A program made the position numbers and the translations under genes. The notes beneath the pieces were generated by a model. It made no database searches. It was not told the origin of the DNA and was given only the letters and a program-made list of their open reading frames with translations. From Apostichopus japonicus (Eukaryota; Echinodermata; Holothuroidea; Aspidochirotida; Stichopodidae), in assembly GCF_037975245.1 (NCBI RefSeq), contig NC_092562.1, positions 20,595,054 through 20,659,053 of the forward strand: DNA of 64,000 bases, in the 5' to 3' direction. Position 1 is the first letter of the stretch, and each line of letters begins with the position of its first letter. Below are positions 31,053-42,850 of this stretch, piece by piece.

Positions 31053-32959
31053 ACGCTGTTTGGGGCGAGTCTTCAATGCCTTTAAATGCGAAGCATGCAA
31101 TTTATTGCCCAGTTGGTCGATTAATTTCACGTTGTTAATAGTCATCAAATTTGCTAGACAGTCAGATAATGGTCACCATGCTCAAACTGCAATATGTAGT
31201 TTATATACTGTCACTATAAAAATGGTAACCCACACTGAGACACTTGGCGTGCTAAAATTGGGGCCAATTCTGATAAGTCCAGACCGAAGCCTATATGCGC
31301 ACAGCAGACACATGTATACTTAGCGCCGTCAAAATGACAAGTGTCCCAGTAATTCCTGTACGTCATTCTCCCGGCCATCTTTTATTTCTACGATAACATC
31401 CCATACAATCAGGCTGCTTATATAGTACATTGTTTAATGAAAAGCCATCAATATTGCCTTAAAACTATTAAGGAAGGCTAAAGCTGCTCAAATATGTTTC
31501 ATTATTATGAGTTCTGTTTCTCAGTCCAAATTGGTCCCAAATGTTTAGCAGGTTGCGTTCAACCATAACAACCGAATATCTCGGTAGTTAAAATATGAAC
31601 TGCTTTGATAGGTGATAAGTTTTTGACTCGATCTCTAGCGTAGGCTTATCAGTTGGAAAAAATAGCAAAATACTGATGAAATTTAGGAAAACATCATTAT
31701 AAAAAAAAATGTTATTTTGGGAATGACATTTTGGGATGAATGATACGGGGAAGCAATACACTCTTACAGTTTCTTTGATAATAATATACAAGGCCATGTT
31801 GATGTTCCACGGGCAGACTATGAGCATTGACATGAGAATCCAAAAAATGATTTCGAGTTTTGACTTGCACATAATAGGCTTTGTGTGACGTCACGCCAAT
31901 TTCATAATAAACAATCCATGGATAGCGTCCAGTCTACAGACATGTTACTCTGTGGAGTCCTGTCTCGAAAGAGTTAAGCCACAGTCATTGGCCTAGACTT
32001 AATTAAGCCGGCAGCATCTTTTCTTTTGCAATTTGTATTACACCTGCATTTTGGGTTTTATTTGGGCCATGATCCAGAATCTTGATAGGTAGGAAAAACA
32101 AGTAATGATTTGCAAAGTTATATCACAATAGCAGATGCGAATGATGTAACATTACTCTAGTCTTGGCAATGCTACAGCATGTATTGTACAGGAGTGACTT
32201 ACGCTAGGCTAAACACCAACGGAATAACAGAGATGAGTTAGGCTAGGTCTATTTATGTAATGCTGGGCCCAAGCTACCTTACAGTTAACCGAGCTCCGCA
32301 AATTGCAGTGTTTGGGTTACTGTCGGAATTCTGTATGTAACGTCAAAAATGACACTTGCAATACAGAAATGAAAATTTGCAACCAGACTAGCTATGCCTA
32401 GGTAAGGCTTTGGTTTGCATATCAGGTGTAGGCCTAGGCTAGCCCTCTACTAGAGTTAGGCTGCCCTGGTGATGTGTAACGTGGTACTGGTAGCCAAGGC
32501 CTATCTAAGCAAAGAGAAACACGAGTTACAACCACAAATAGTAACACAGTACTGAATTTAAGTAGTGCTGAGTTATTTGCCCAAACCATATTTGAGACAA
32601 CATGTTGCATATCAAAGTTGGAAATATGATATAAATTGTGAAATAATGGGGATGATAAGTAGAATAATGTTGATGCTTTTTAAGTAGCATTGGTTGAGGA
32701 AGTGTGATTTTGTGGAGGGTCATGGGCATCATCACTGAAACATGTCCAAAGTATATGTTCTTGACAATCCAGAAGTAACATATAGCTAAACCGACTTAGG
32801 AAAGACTCTGAAGGGAAAGATAAAAACTTTTTATTGTTAAATATTTGTTAGGGGGAAGAAATGTTGTAATCATACTGTAATAATACATGTGTTCTACAGT
32901 ATTTATGATATGTTTGTTCAATAGGTACGTTCAGTTACCTCCACTTCTTCAAATTCATC

Positions 32960-33503
32960 ATGTACCCAGAGGATAAAGTCAGATTATCGGAACATCTTCC
33001 TTCGCTTCCCAGTGATGAAAACTTGGGAAGCCTAAGCAATAATATGGCAACTCCAGACTCTTTGTCAAGCAGCCATACTCCAGCATCAGTTGTTCAGGAT
33101 GCAGACTTCAACAGTATCATGCCAAACTCACCATCTTGCCTAACATGTCAGCATTGTAACAAATGTCCTAGAGACCAAGCCCTAAGCTCAGGAAGAAACA
33201 CAGGGGCTGAAAACATGTATCCTTCAGGAAAGACCTCTGATGAATCTTCAAGGAATTCCACACATAAAACACAAGAGACAATCCTGAATGGACAGTGCAT
33301 TCAAAGTCAGGTTGAACCCGATGGATCGTCTGTCTCAAAGCCTCAAAGCAAACCATCGGAAAAGACAACAAAACTTTCTAAAAGCCAAATGACTTTGAAA
33401 TGTCTAGAAAGAGACGAACCTCTTTTGCGAGAGAACCCAGATCGCTATGTTGTACTCCCAATCCAGTACAGTGATATTTGGGCGTACTATAAGAAAGCAC
33501 AAG
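32960..33503 (+). CDS. RRM2: R2 first identified coding exon with unusual N-terminal extension
   Basis: 181 codons plus one base. Residues 1-150 are low in hydrophobics and rich in Ser, with a CX2CX2CX2C cluster at C60, C63, C66 and C69. Then come the conserved [20 protein letters not shown] and [10 protein letters not shown] segments. ATG 32960 has A at -3. Donor CAAG|GTAAGA. Confidence 0.85.
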
Positions 33504-36500
33504 GTAAGAAAGAAGATATTGATTTTGACTCCTTTGATGTACATTAAAAATCATATATTAATTAACGACAGTTTATTTTTATTATTTCCATGTACAAAAC
33601 ATTCTGGGTTACATCATACGTCATCATTACCTTGTCATGTTTTTGTCTCACTTTTCTACTAACTTTAGTGCGTGTTTCTTCCTTAAATTCTTCATGCTCA
33701 CTCACATGTACATAGGTGATGAAGGTTATTTAGCGTTCCATGAATGATGACTCAAGCCATGATAACCCACACCATCCTTCAGGTTGTCTGAAGAACTTTC
33801 AATTATCTATAAGACATCATTCAATTTAAAAAGAAGCAAACAAAGAACTGTTTGGCTAACAAACTATTCAAACTGGATACCAAAAAATTGTGCTGCTAGT
33901 TCGGGAGCCCCACCAGCTGTAAAACTGGATGACTCAGTTGCATAGCATAGCATTTTTAAGCAAGAGATCACTGTTTTAGATCCAATTCCAGCAAGAAACA
34001 ATTCTCTCCTCTTTAGAAAAGTCTGTTTATAATTTTCCAGTCAGTTTGCGTCATATACCCTTCTTGTTAACATCAATTTGTCCTGTTGGACAAATTAATG
34101 CCTCTGCTGATTGGACTAGACACTTAAAACAGAAAGTCCAGTTTGTTTGAGGAGTTACCAGCAAACCAGCCAAAAAAAAAAAAAGGAAAAAGGAAATTAA
34201 ATAAATATCAAGCCTGTGATATGAAATGTCAGACATGAAATTCATGTAAATTATTTGCATAAATCAGATCTACAAACTGTACAAGATGTTAACTTACAGA
34301 GCTTAAATGTAAAGTTTTGTCTAGGGTAATAAGATACCCAGGTCTATACTTAAACATTCTGAGCCAACTCTGTGTGTCATGTTTTGACTCCAAATTCATT
34401 TTATTTCATCAAATACAGCCTCATTTTGGACCTGTGAAGAAGTTGATCTCGGCAAAGATATGAAAGACTGGTGCAGCTTAAAGGTGAGTGATTTTTTATT
34501 TTTTTTGTTATTTATAGTTCATAATAGTTTCCTTACCTTTCCTCCCACTCCCCCTCTCTCCTGCCAAGAAAGTACATTCCTGGAGAGTGCATAGAGATGA
34601 TTTTATAAATTTTTTTGGTCTCGGTGACAGACGTTGCTTTTAATGTGGCTGTAAAACTTAAAAGTGAGTGACCATTATTCGACAGTACGTATATCCATAT
34701 AATTTGGTTGGCAGATTTTAAACTTTTGCGATCACTTTAGACTTGTAAACTAAACTGTCATTTATGACTAGCCCTCAAGTAACTCATATGCCTCTCAGAT
34801 TACTGATCTCTTACACTAAATATTCTTTTATTATTTTGCATTACTCACCAATGTATTTAGACTAAAATCTGAGCTCAATTTGCATGACATTGATGGCATT
34901 TCTTAAAATTTCCTTAAATTACAGCCAGAAGAAGTCCACTTCATATCTCACATTCTAGCTTTCTTTGCGGCCAGCGATGGAATCGTCAATGAAAACCTGG
35001 TGGAGAGATTTAGTCAGGAAGTTCAGGTTACGGAAGCTAGATGCTTTTACGGCTTTCAAATAGCAATGGAGGTGAGTGAAAAGAAAGAAAAAAAGAAGGA
35101 AACATTCCAAAGAAAATTCAAGGAAAAAAAGGAAGTTTAGAATTTGTACTAATGTAAAGATATACTAGTAATTTAGACCTGGCAATGGCAAGGCATGGTA
35201 TTGGAGTTATACAGAGTTCTCTCCAGCTTAGCTGTGGCTCAATGATTGCAAACTTCAGGACATTCAAGTTTTGGATGGGTCACGACATTGGATGAACTTT
35301 GAGACATATCAGCAAATCCTGTGAAAATAACTTGTGCTGATTATTTGTGTGCATTCTTAATGTTTTGTTGATAAAATGCCAATTTTAAAATTTGTTAAAA
35401 AATTTTTGAAGCTCATACAGTAGGCCTCTAAAGAAAAGTTTCTTCTTCAGAGATTGGGGACTTTGTAATCTCACTGGACACAGCCAAATATATATACTGT
35501 ATAAATATTCTCCAGTGTTGCATGGCATTAATATCAAAGCTTAAATCCCCAATATGCATTTGATTTTGACTATTGTGTAGCAAATAAATCGCATAACGTA
35601 TAAATAATGGTTGCCAACATTTTGGCTCATATGCAGGGATGGAACAAATGAAGAATTCAAACCAAAACATCAATGTTTGTGTACCAAAACATTAATGGGA
35701 CACATTTTTAGCAGGCAAACTTTTGAGTTTATTTCTTTTCTTGATTAAATTAATGCCATTCCCTGTATTTTTCCTCTTTTCAGAATGTTCACTCGGAGAT
35801 GTATAGTCTACTGATTGAGGCCTATATTAAAGATCCTGTTGAAAAACAGAGGTTATTTCGAGCCGTAGAAACATGTAAGAACTTAAATGTTTGTTCATTC
35901 TTAACTATTGTAAAGCATTGACTAATTTACCCTTTAGAATGAGTAAAGAAAAAACACACACACGTCACAGTGTCTCTCACAGACCTGTTATAACTTGAGA
36001 ATAGAAAACAGAACGGAAGTATTTAAGGAGTCTAGCATAAAAGTGATACAAAAAGATATGCTAAAATTACTAGAAAATTTGTTGGAAGGACCTGGGTGTA
36101 TTAGATATATAACGATAAAGACTAATGCTATATTGCTTCGTCTATAATACAATGCATGATTATTCATAAGCTAATTTGTAAACAACTCCCAGCATGCACC
36201 ACTGCACCAGTAATTTTGGATTGTGAGAATATGTCAGATAGTGGTACAGTTTAGATATGGTGCTGCTGGCCTTAATGTGTACTGAATTGGGCCATGTGTA
36301 CTGAATTGGGCCATGTATACTGAATTGGGCCATGTATACTGAATTGGGCCATGCACTGAATTGGGCCATGTGCACTGCACCTCATTCCTGTGCAATCTAT
36401 GGTACTGTCCTAATGCCAAATACTTTGCCACTGCCCATTAACAACATGCTCAGATATGTCCACAATTGCTATGCAATTTCTAATCTTTTGATCTAATAAA

Positions 36501-38558
36501 TAATTCATGAATATGGTTCTGACTCGCAGCCAGCTTTTCAAAAACTACTTAAAACAAAATGTTTCTTTTTTGTGATGGATGCAAAACCAGGATTAGCAAA
36601 GAGAGCCTTGCATATGAAATCACTGGTTCCAAATGTCTTGAAATGTCTTAATATTTTCTCTGTAGTGCCATGTGTCAAAAAAAAAGCAGACTGGGCATTG
36701 AAGTGGATTTCAAGTTCCGAGGCATCATTCGCTGAGAGGCTAGTAGCATTTGCATCAGTGGAGGGCATTTTCTTCTCTGGGTCTTTCGCAGCCATATTTT
36801 GGTTGAAAAAACGGTAACATTCTTTTCTATGCTTTGCATATCATTATGTCACATTAACTATAAGTCAAGGGTGAAGTTCAGTGGCAGCCAGGGGTTTGAA
36901 GATGGTTGTCATAAGTTGCTAATCAGTTTGTCACATGGTTTACTGAAGAAGAAAAAAAAAAGTATCTGAAGCCGTTTCTTAATGTTAAGTATCCCCCAGC
37001 CAAATCATTCACTCTCTTATTTTCAAAGCAAAGGTAAAACAGTGAGAAAGAAAAACAAGGAAAACACACTGTATGCAAAGTTGTTACTGCATCATAGTCC
37101 TGTACATTAACGGCAGCCTAAATGATAAGAGTTAAAAAAAGTGCTCGAAATTTCCCTCTGGATAGTCTCATGTATTCCAGCTTTGTGTCATGTATTTTAT
37201 AGAGTCGGTTTGCAGTCAATTGTTTTTATCTTTTGCCATTTTAGTTTTGTTATTTTGTTCTGAAACTATTTTAACTTATGGATATCTTATATTAAGTTTC
37301 ATGTATGCTATAGAGTTGGTTTGCAGTCAATTGTTTGTTTTTTTTTCGTTTTTATTTTTGTTATTTTTCTTTTGGAAATTTATAGTCTCATGTATTCCAG
37401 CTTTTTTTTTAAAACTATTTTAACTTATGGATATCTTATATTAAGTGTCATGAATGTTATGGAGTTGGTTTGCATTCAGTTAGTTTCATCTTTTTTCCCT
37501 TTTATTTTGTTATATTTTGGTTTTTAAGTTTTTTAATTCTATTTCATCTTGTACATACTACAGAGGACTCCTCCCCGGCCTGACCTATTCCAACGAACTG
37601 ATATCTCGGGACGAAGGACTACACTGTGACTTTGCCTGCCTGCTGTTTAACTACATCAAGCATAAACCATCACAGGATCGGATCGTAGAGATCATCAGCG
37701 ATGCGGTCGCCATCGAGAAGGAATTCCTCTGCAAAGCCGTACCCGTAGGGCTGATCGGTATGAATGTCGCCCTCATGGCGCAGTACATCGAGTTTGTAGC
37801 CGATCGACTCCTGGTAGAACTTGGATGTGAAAAGGTACATTCTTTGTTTGTTCATGCCATGGTTACTCTTCTAATTTGTGATGTTTACTTCATTAATCTT
37901 CAGTTACAGGCAATTCTAGAAGTTTGCCACTGTTGGGAGGGGAAGGAAACTGGTTGCCTAGGTGTCATGGTATAAACTCTCCACATGGAACAGTCTCAAA
38001 ATTTGGGAAGAAAAATTGAGGACATTGATCCGAAAAACTTACTTATCAAACAAAAATGGTAGAAAACGGGTTCAAGAGAAATAATATTGATTTCAGAAGA
38101 AAGTAAATTCTTTGGACTAATGAAGTTGATCTGTTTTAATTAAAGAATAATTACCTAAGTATTTAAAAACACTTGAAAAGTTGTCTTATCAAACAAAATT
38201 AAGAAGTCGAAAATAAAAGAGTTTTGCTCTGGTGCTGTTTTATAGTCAGCTGAGTTTTCACAGGTAGGTAAACAGTACGTAAACAGTGCAGTACACTGTA
38301 GGCGCAGCTTTGGTTTATCTTTACAGACCATGGACAGCCCTCCCGGCCACAAATGATCATTATCGCAGACACCAATATTCTCTGTTCTTTTGCTTCCTCT
38401 AGGTTTACAAAACGTCTAATCCGTTTGATTTCATGGAGTTCATCTCTCTGCAAGGCAAGTCCAATTTCTTTGAGAGAAGGGTCGGCGAATACAAACGTGC
38501 GAACATGATGGGCGAGGACGACCAGCGACGTGAATTCAGGACGGATCTTGACTTCTGA
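32960..38558 (+). CDS. RRM2: Ribonucleoside-diphosphate reductase small subunit (class Ia R2), 7 coding exons, 473 aa
   Basis: R2 supplies the diiron-tyrosyl radical that drives reduction of ribonucleotides to deoxyribonucleotides with the R1 subunit. Exons: 32960-33503, 34419-34483, 34925-35071, 35784-35874, 36666-36813, 37564-37834, 38403-38558; all phases agree. Counting from ATG 32960, iron ligands are D221, E252, H255, E315, E349 and H352, and the radical Tyr is Y259 (motif MENVHSEMY). Each is offset by 83 from human RRM2. The C-terminus FRTDLDF fits the R1-binding tail. The catalytic core begins near DEPLLRENP (about 152); the preceding 150 residues are Ser/Thr-rich, longer than in RRM2 or RRM2B, and contain [10 protein letters not shown]. 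The start is uncertain: the frame stays open upstream to the candidate acceptors (TTCAATAG, GTTCAG), so an upstream coding exon is possible. RRM2 versus RRM2B cannot be settled; no KEN box is visible in these exons. Confidence 0.93.
34925..35874 (+). CDS. RRM2: R2 exons 3-4: iron site and radical tyrosine
   Basis: Exon 34925-35071 carries [18 protein letters not shown] (iron ligand Asp in ASDG) and ends AME. Exon 35784-35874 begins [10 protein letters not shown] with ligand His and the radical Tyr. The intron falls between the Glu and Asn of the MENVH motif. The intervening intron (35072-35783) shows nothing of note. Confidence 0.92.
36276..36377 (+). repeat. Minisatellite, about 20-bp unit (GTGTACTGAATTGGGCCAT)
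   Basis: Five near-identical units in the fourth R2 intron. Translated frames across it show a short peptide repeat but lack coding support. Confidence 0.85.
37178..37480 (+). repeat. Interrupted tandem repeat in R2 intron
   Basis: Three diverged copies of a unit containing AGAGTTGGTTTGCAGTCAAT and ACTATTTTAACTTATGGATA, separated by T-rich sequence, immediately upstream of the exon at 37564. Noncoding. Confidence 0.7.
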
Positions 38559-38684
38559 GCCGACCGCAATGATGCTTAATGACAGTGGCGCATTCGGTGG
38601 ACTAAGGTTTTTTCATTACACTCAGGGAATTTACTCATCAGGAATGCATGACAAAGACAATGGTCTTGGACGTACTACACACCA

Positions 38685-38699
38685 CTTATTTATTTATTT
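38685..38699 (+). promoter_or_regulatory. Candidate AU-rich element in R2 3' UTR
   Basis: TTATTTATTTATTT about 130 bp after the stop, matching the AU-rich instability motif of short-lived mRNAs. The 3' UTR extent is unknown, so it is only a candidate. Confidence 0.3.
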
Positions 38700-39175
38700 C
38701 ATATGGATCCTAGGCAGCAATTTACATTTGATAGAAATTGTTCACCTTTTCGAGAAAAAAAAACACATTTAAAGCCTTATTCTTGCAGAAGCAGATCCAT
38801 GTATAAAAACATTTAGTTTAAAACTACAAAGTGACAGTTACCATGTCAAAGGTCAATATTTCAATGTCCCATTTGGCTGTTGACTCTTTTAAAGATCAGT
38901 TCCTGATCATCTCTCTGGCTATAATTCCTCCATTTTCTTTTCTTTCATGAGGGTTTAAGGGGGAAACCCCTAAACCTGTAAAGCATCCGTCTCTTCATTG
39001 ATATCAAACCATTAATATTTAATCCTCCAATGAGCTTTCTGTTATTGGAAGGTAGGAAGGAAGGATTTTTAAAATTGATTTTAGTTTAGCAGGTAACAAT
39101 GTCCTTAAATGTGTATTTCATTATTCATTCCTTCACGTGCATTCATTTATGATTTACATACATACAGCATGTTGT

Positions 39176-39466
39176 TTAATGTTTTTTTGCTATCTTAATG
39201 ACCAAAAAGAAAAAAAATTGTTCGCAAATTAAATTCTACAAAGTACATCATCATAAGAATCTTAATTTCTTCAATTACTAAGGTTTAATGTTTTTTTGCT
39301 ATCTTAATGACCAAAAAGAAAAAGAATTTCTTCCCTTACTAAGGTTTAATCTTTTTTTGCTATCTTAATGACAAAAAAGGAAAAAGAAAAAAAAAATTGT
39401 TGGCAAATTAAATTCTACAAAGTACATCATAAGAATCTTACTTTCTTCCATTACTAAGGTTACTCC
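39176..39466 (+). repeat. A/T-rich tandem repeat, three partial units
   Basis: GGTTTAATGTTTTTTTGCTA / CTTAATGACCAAAAAG recurs three times. The outer two units also share AAATTAAATTCTACAAAGTA. It is probably within the R2 3' UTR or just beyond it. Confidence 0.8.
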
Positions 39467-41177
39467 AAACAGATCTGTGCTGTGAATCATAAAATGAAAC
39501 ATGTTTCATGTTAACCTTGCTTCCTGTTTTAAATAACAAGGTGGACCTGTAAAGCACAATGGGAAGTCTACGTCCCAAGTAATCTTTTTATTTTCTAGAA
39601 ACATTTTCTCTCAATTTTATTTAAAGCTATCGTACTGTCAACTCAGCTCAGTATTATGAAGAAAATATAGTATTCGTTAAAGAGTATTTTCACTCCTTTT
39701 TCAAGACGGCATTTCTTCCCGTGGATTTGTCAGTTTCAACTGAACCTACATGGTTCTGCTTATAATATAAAGTTTTCATTAGATCAGGCAAAAGCCATAC
39801 ATCTAGATAGGCTAAGTAAATAGTTAACTTCCATTTTGATTTATATTTTGACGTAGACGCTTTGTGAGAAGTATTAATAAAAATGCTAACGTAGATTCTG
39901 CATAGTTTCAACTTATTTTCTCCATTTTCTGTAATATTGAAGTAAAAATAGAAAAGAGATGGGTAGCACCCTTCATAATAACGTAGGATTTCAACATTAA
40001 GTTTACAGTAAATTGTATTATACATAGAAACCTGGAAGTAATCCAATTCTGTAAAATGTTGCACACACATATCCAATAAGACTTCAGAGCTACAGTATGG
40101 CTGAACACCTTTTGATATATGTATATGTCTTTCTTATCATTGCATGCAAATATTTTATCGAAATCGGTAGATAAAATTGTAACATATTTTGCGGAAATAA
40201 AAAACAAATCAGCCAAGCAAAGAGAAAATATTTAAAAAAAAGTTACGAAAAAAAAAGACCATGAGGAATTGGGTAAAATGTTAGCATCGAAACATGACAT
40301 GCTAAATTGACCAGATTTATGCAGTTTTGAAGAGTTCCTATATTTAAAAAAAATCTACCTTTTTAAGTTTTAAGAACATAACATTGTGCTTGAGTTCTAT
40401 ATTTTTGAAGTGTAATTTTTTGTTTGTTATCTGTCTAAATACAACATTGGCTGTCAATAATCCATTGATTGAAAGCAGTCTTTTAGCCTTTGACTCTTGG
40501 TGTCAATCAATTTCACCAAACATGCTCAGTATGAATTGCAACAGGACAAACCTGAGAATCCCTTCAAATTTGGGTTCATTTCTAAACTTTTCTTTGTAAA
40601 AATTTACCAATGCTCTTCAAGTGAGGCTGTAACCACTGGTAGTCCTGGCTTAATTTGCATTTAAGATTCTGGGTTGAATTTGATGTATTGTTTCAATGAT
40701 GAGGCTTTCATGAGCTGATTGCATGATTTATACAAGAAGACAATAGAAATAATTGCTAGCATTGTTTGAAACTCTGGGTACTGAAAGGGTCTATGGTGTG
40801 GTCCAGTAATCTCCTACTGTGATTTACTTGCAGTAGAAAATGCAAACGTTTTACAATTAAAGAGCATTTTATGTGTTATTTAGATTTGTTTTGTGTTTTA
40901 TTTGTTATTCATATTTTTTGGGATGTGTTACATTACTTTGTACGGATTCTGTGACATTGTTTGTAGATGCTTTTTAAAGTTTTTTGAGGCTTAGGTTGGG
41001 AAGGGGTTTGTCGGGGGGGGAGGGGGGTAGTGGTCACAACAAAATCAAACCTGGGTGTCACACTTTCCTCACATACCCAACGTACTAAACTTGCATGTTA
41101 AGTCTGTACTGGTCCAGCACCCTGCAGAATGCATAGTAAACTGTAGATTGTCATGTCTCAGTTGTGAAAGGGACGTG

Positions 41178-41370
41178 TATGGCAAGCCACATGTGCAATA
41201 ATTCGATAAACCGAGTTTATCGCCGTTAAGCTCTGCTTTTCGCTCGATAAACTGAGATTATCGCGAAAAACACGGTTATCCATTCGATAAACTGAGTTTA
41301 TCGTTTGAAAAACAGAGTTTAACTGCGATAAACTCGGTTTATCAAATTATTGCACATATGGCTTGCCAAA
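41178..41370. mobile_element. Nested-palindrome foldback element, 193 bp, 6-bp target duplication
   Basis: The outer arms (about 43 bp) start TATGGCAAGCCACATGTGCA on the left and, read in reverse, TTTGGCAAGCCATATGTGCA on the right. Flanks are GACGTG on both sides (41172-41177 and 41371-41376). Inside are four smaller imperfect palindromes of form GATAAAC-NGA-GTTTATC. The whole could fold into one long hairpin or several small ones. No coding capacity. It does not resemble the hAT-like MITEs of this window. Confidence 0.8.
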
Positions 41371-41679
41371 GACGTGACACTATTTTCAAAAAATGTGAAC
41401 TTTGTAGATATGACTTTGAGGTGCTTCCTTTTAATAACTTTTATGAATAATATTAACTTACTACAGCAACAGTTCATTCTGTTTAAAAGAAAGGGTAAAA
41501 AAAGATATCACTATTCATGCTTATCATGTAAAGGAATGATTTCTTGTGAATGCAATAAAATTCTTTGTTAAATTTCAAAATATATTTTTCTTCATTTGTC
41601 TCAAATTTGATAATCAGTTTCAACTTGAAGACTGAAATGTGATTATTTGATATATATATATATCTATGTATATTTGACT

Positions 41680-41962
41680 TTTTATATAGCGCTTTACACC
41701 AGTGATACGTCTCAAAGCGCTTTACAGACATTATATTACCCCTGGTCATTGATAACCTGTCCCAAAGACAATCCCTCCAGTCGGCTGCAGTTATATGCTG
41801 AGCCCAAGGACATGTTACCTCACAGGTACCCATTTAACCCCTGGGTGGAGAGAGGCAATTGAGATCAAGCATCTTGCCCAAGGACACAATGTAATGAACT
41901 AGGCATGAATCGAACCAGCAATCCTTGGATCACGAGTCCGACGCCTTAGCCAACACGCTCTC
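41680..41962 (-). mobile_element. tRNA-derived SINE, family B, minus strand
   Basis: Read on the minus strand from 41962: tRNA-like head GAGAGCGTGTTGGCTAAGGC with B box GGTTCGATTC. The body contains CTCTCTCCACCCAGGGGTTA, GGTACCTGTGAGGTAAC and, near the 3' end, AAAGCGCTTTGAGACGTATC followed by AGCGCTATATAAA. It matches 59014-59325 along its length. An adjacent short TA repeat lies at its 3' end. Confidence 0.85.
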
Positions 41963-42254
41963 TTGGTTAAATCACTTGTTAAGAGAATCTGTTTGCACTA
42001 CAATCCTCCAAATCTCCTCCACAGATCCAAATTAGTACAGATCTTATGTAACTTGATGCCTCACAGCCTGAAAGGTTTCCTCCAACGTCATTTAGCTTAG
42101 CTAGTGTTGTTACACAAACTCTTGTCTTCAGATTTTGTTTTTGTTTATTTTTAAAATGGTGTTGACAGTAAGCAAAGAACCAGAAAGCCAAAAATGTCAC
42201 TGATTCCATGCTGCATATTATTATGCAAATAAATGACTGTAAGTTGTAATTGGT

Positions 42255-42560
42255 GTCAAATGGCCTTTAGGGTGTCTAAGGTGGAGTCAAATTCTGACTT
42301 TGAAGTTCATCCAAGCTTTTAAGTAGAGCATTTAAAAGGTTTTCAGACTTTGACCTCTGGTGACCTGAACTGACCTTTAGAGTCTTGTACTGTCTAAGGC
42401 AGAGTCACATTCCATTGAGTTTGAAGTTCAAGCTTTGAAGTAGAGCATTTACAATGTTTTCAGACGTTGACCTCTGGTGACCTCAAATGATGCTTGACCA
42501 CCACAGATGCAATAGGGTTCTTCTGATCAAGATGCATCCTCTGCATATTAAGTATGGAGT
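42255..42560 (+). repeat. Dispersed repeat with TGACCT half-sites, tandem pair
   Basis: Two copies of a unit of about 125 bp sharing GTAGAGCATTTA, GTTTTCAGAC and TTGACCTCTGGTGACCT. A related copy lies at about 45920-46060. The unit is rich in TGACCT (nuclear-receptor half-sites read in reverse). Confidence 0.7.
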
Positions 42561-42850
42561 GAATCCCATGACCTGCTTTTATGCCAAGGTGTCAAACACA
42601 CATATGACATCACATAGAATTCGTTTGCCATTGGCAAAGAATCAATACAATCAGAATTGGTACTGTCAGTACATGTTGGGGAGGGCTTGTAGAAAGGTGT
42701 TTCTTCCAGGAATTTGTAACAGGACATCCTGCAAACAAACACAACTTATCAAAATGAATTCTGGCACAGCAAGCTGCTTCTCTGTTGAATGTTTTTGTTG
42801 CAACCCTAGTCATTTTCCCTGGCATTCTCAAGGTCAAGTAATGCTCAACA

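Larger units (their letters stand above)
28195..32939. other. Intergenic spacer between VCBS and RNR R2 genes
   Basis: No convincing coding exon. It holds two micro-hairpin insertions (29547, 30091) and a possible YY1-type promoter element at 31042. Any noncoding or short coding first exon of the R2 gene should lie here. Frames of 60-95 codons have no recognisable motifs. Confidence 0.55.
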
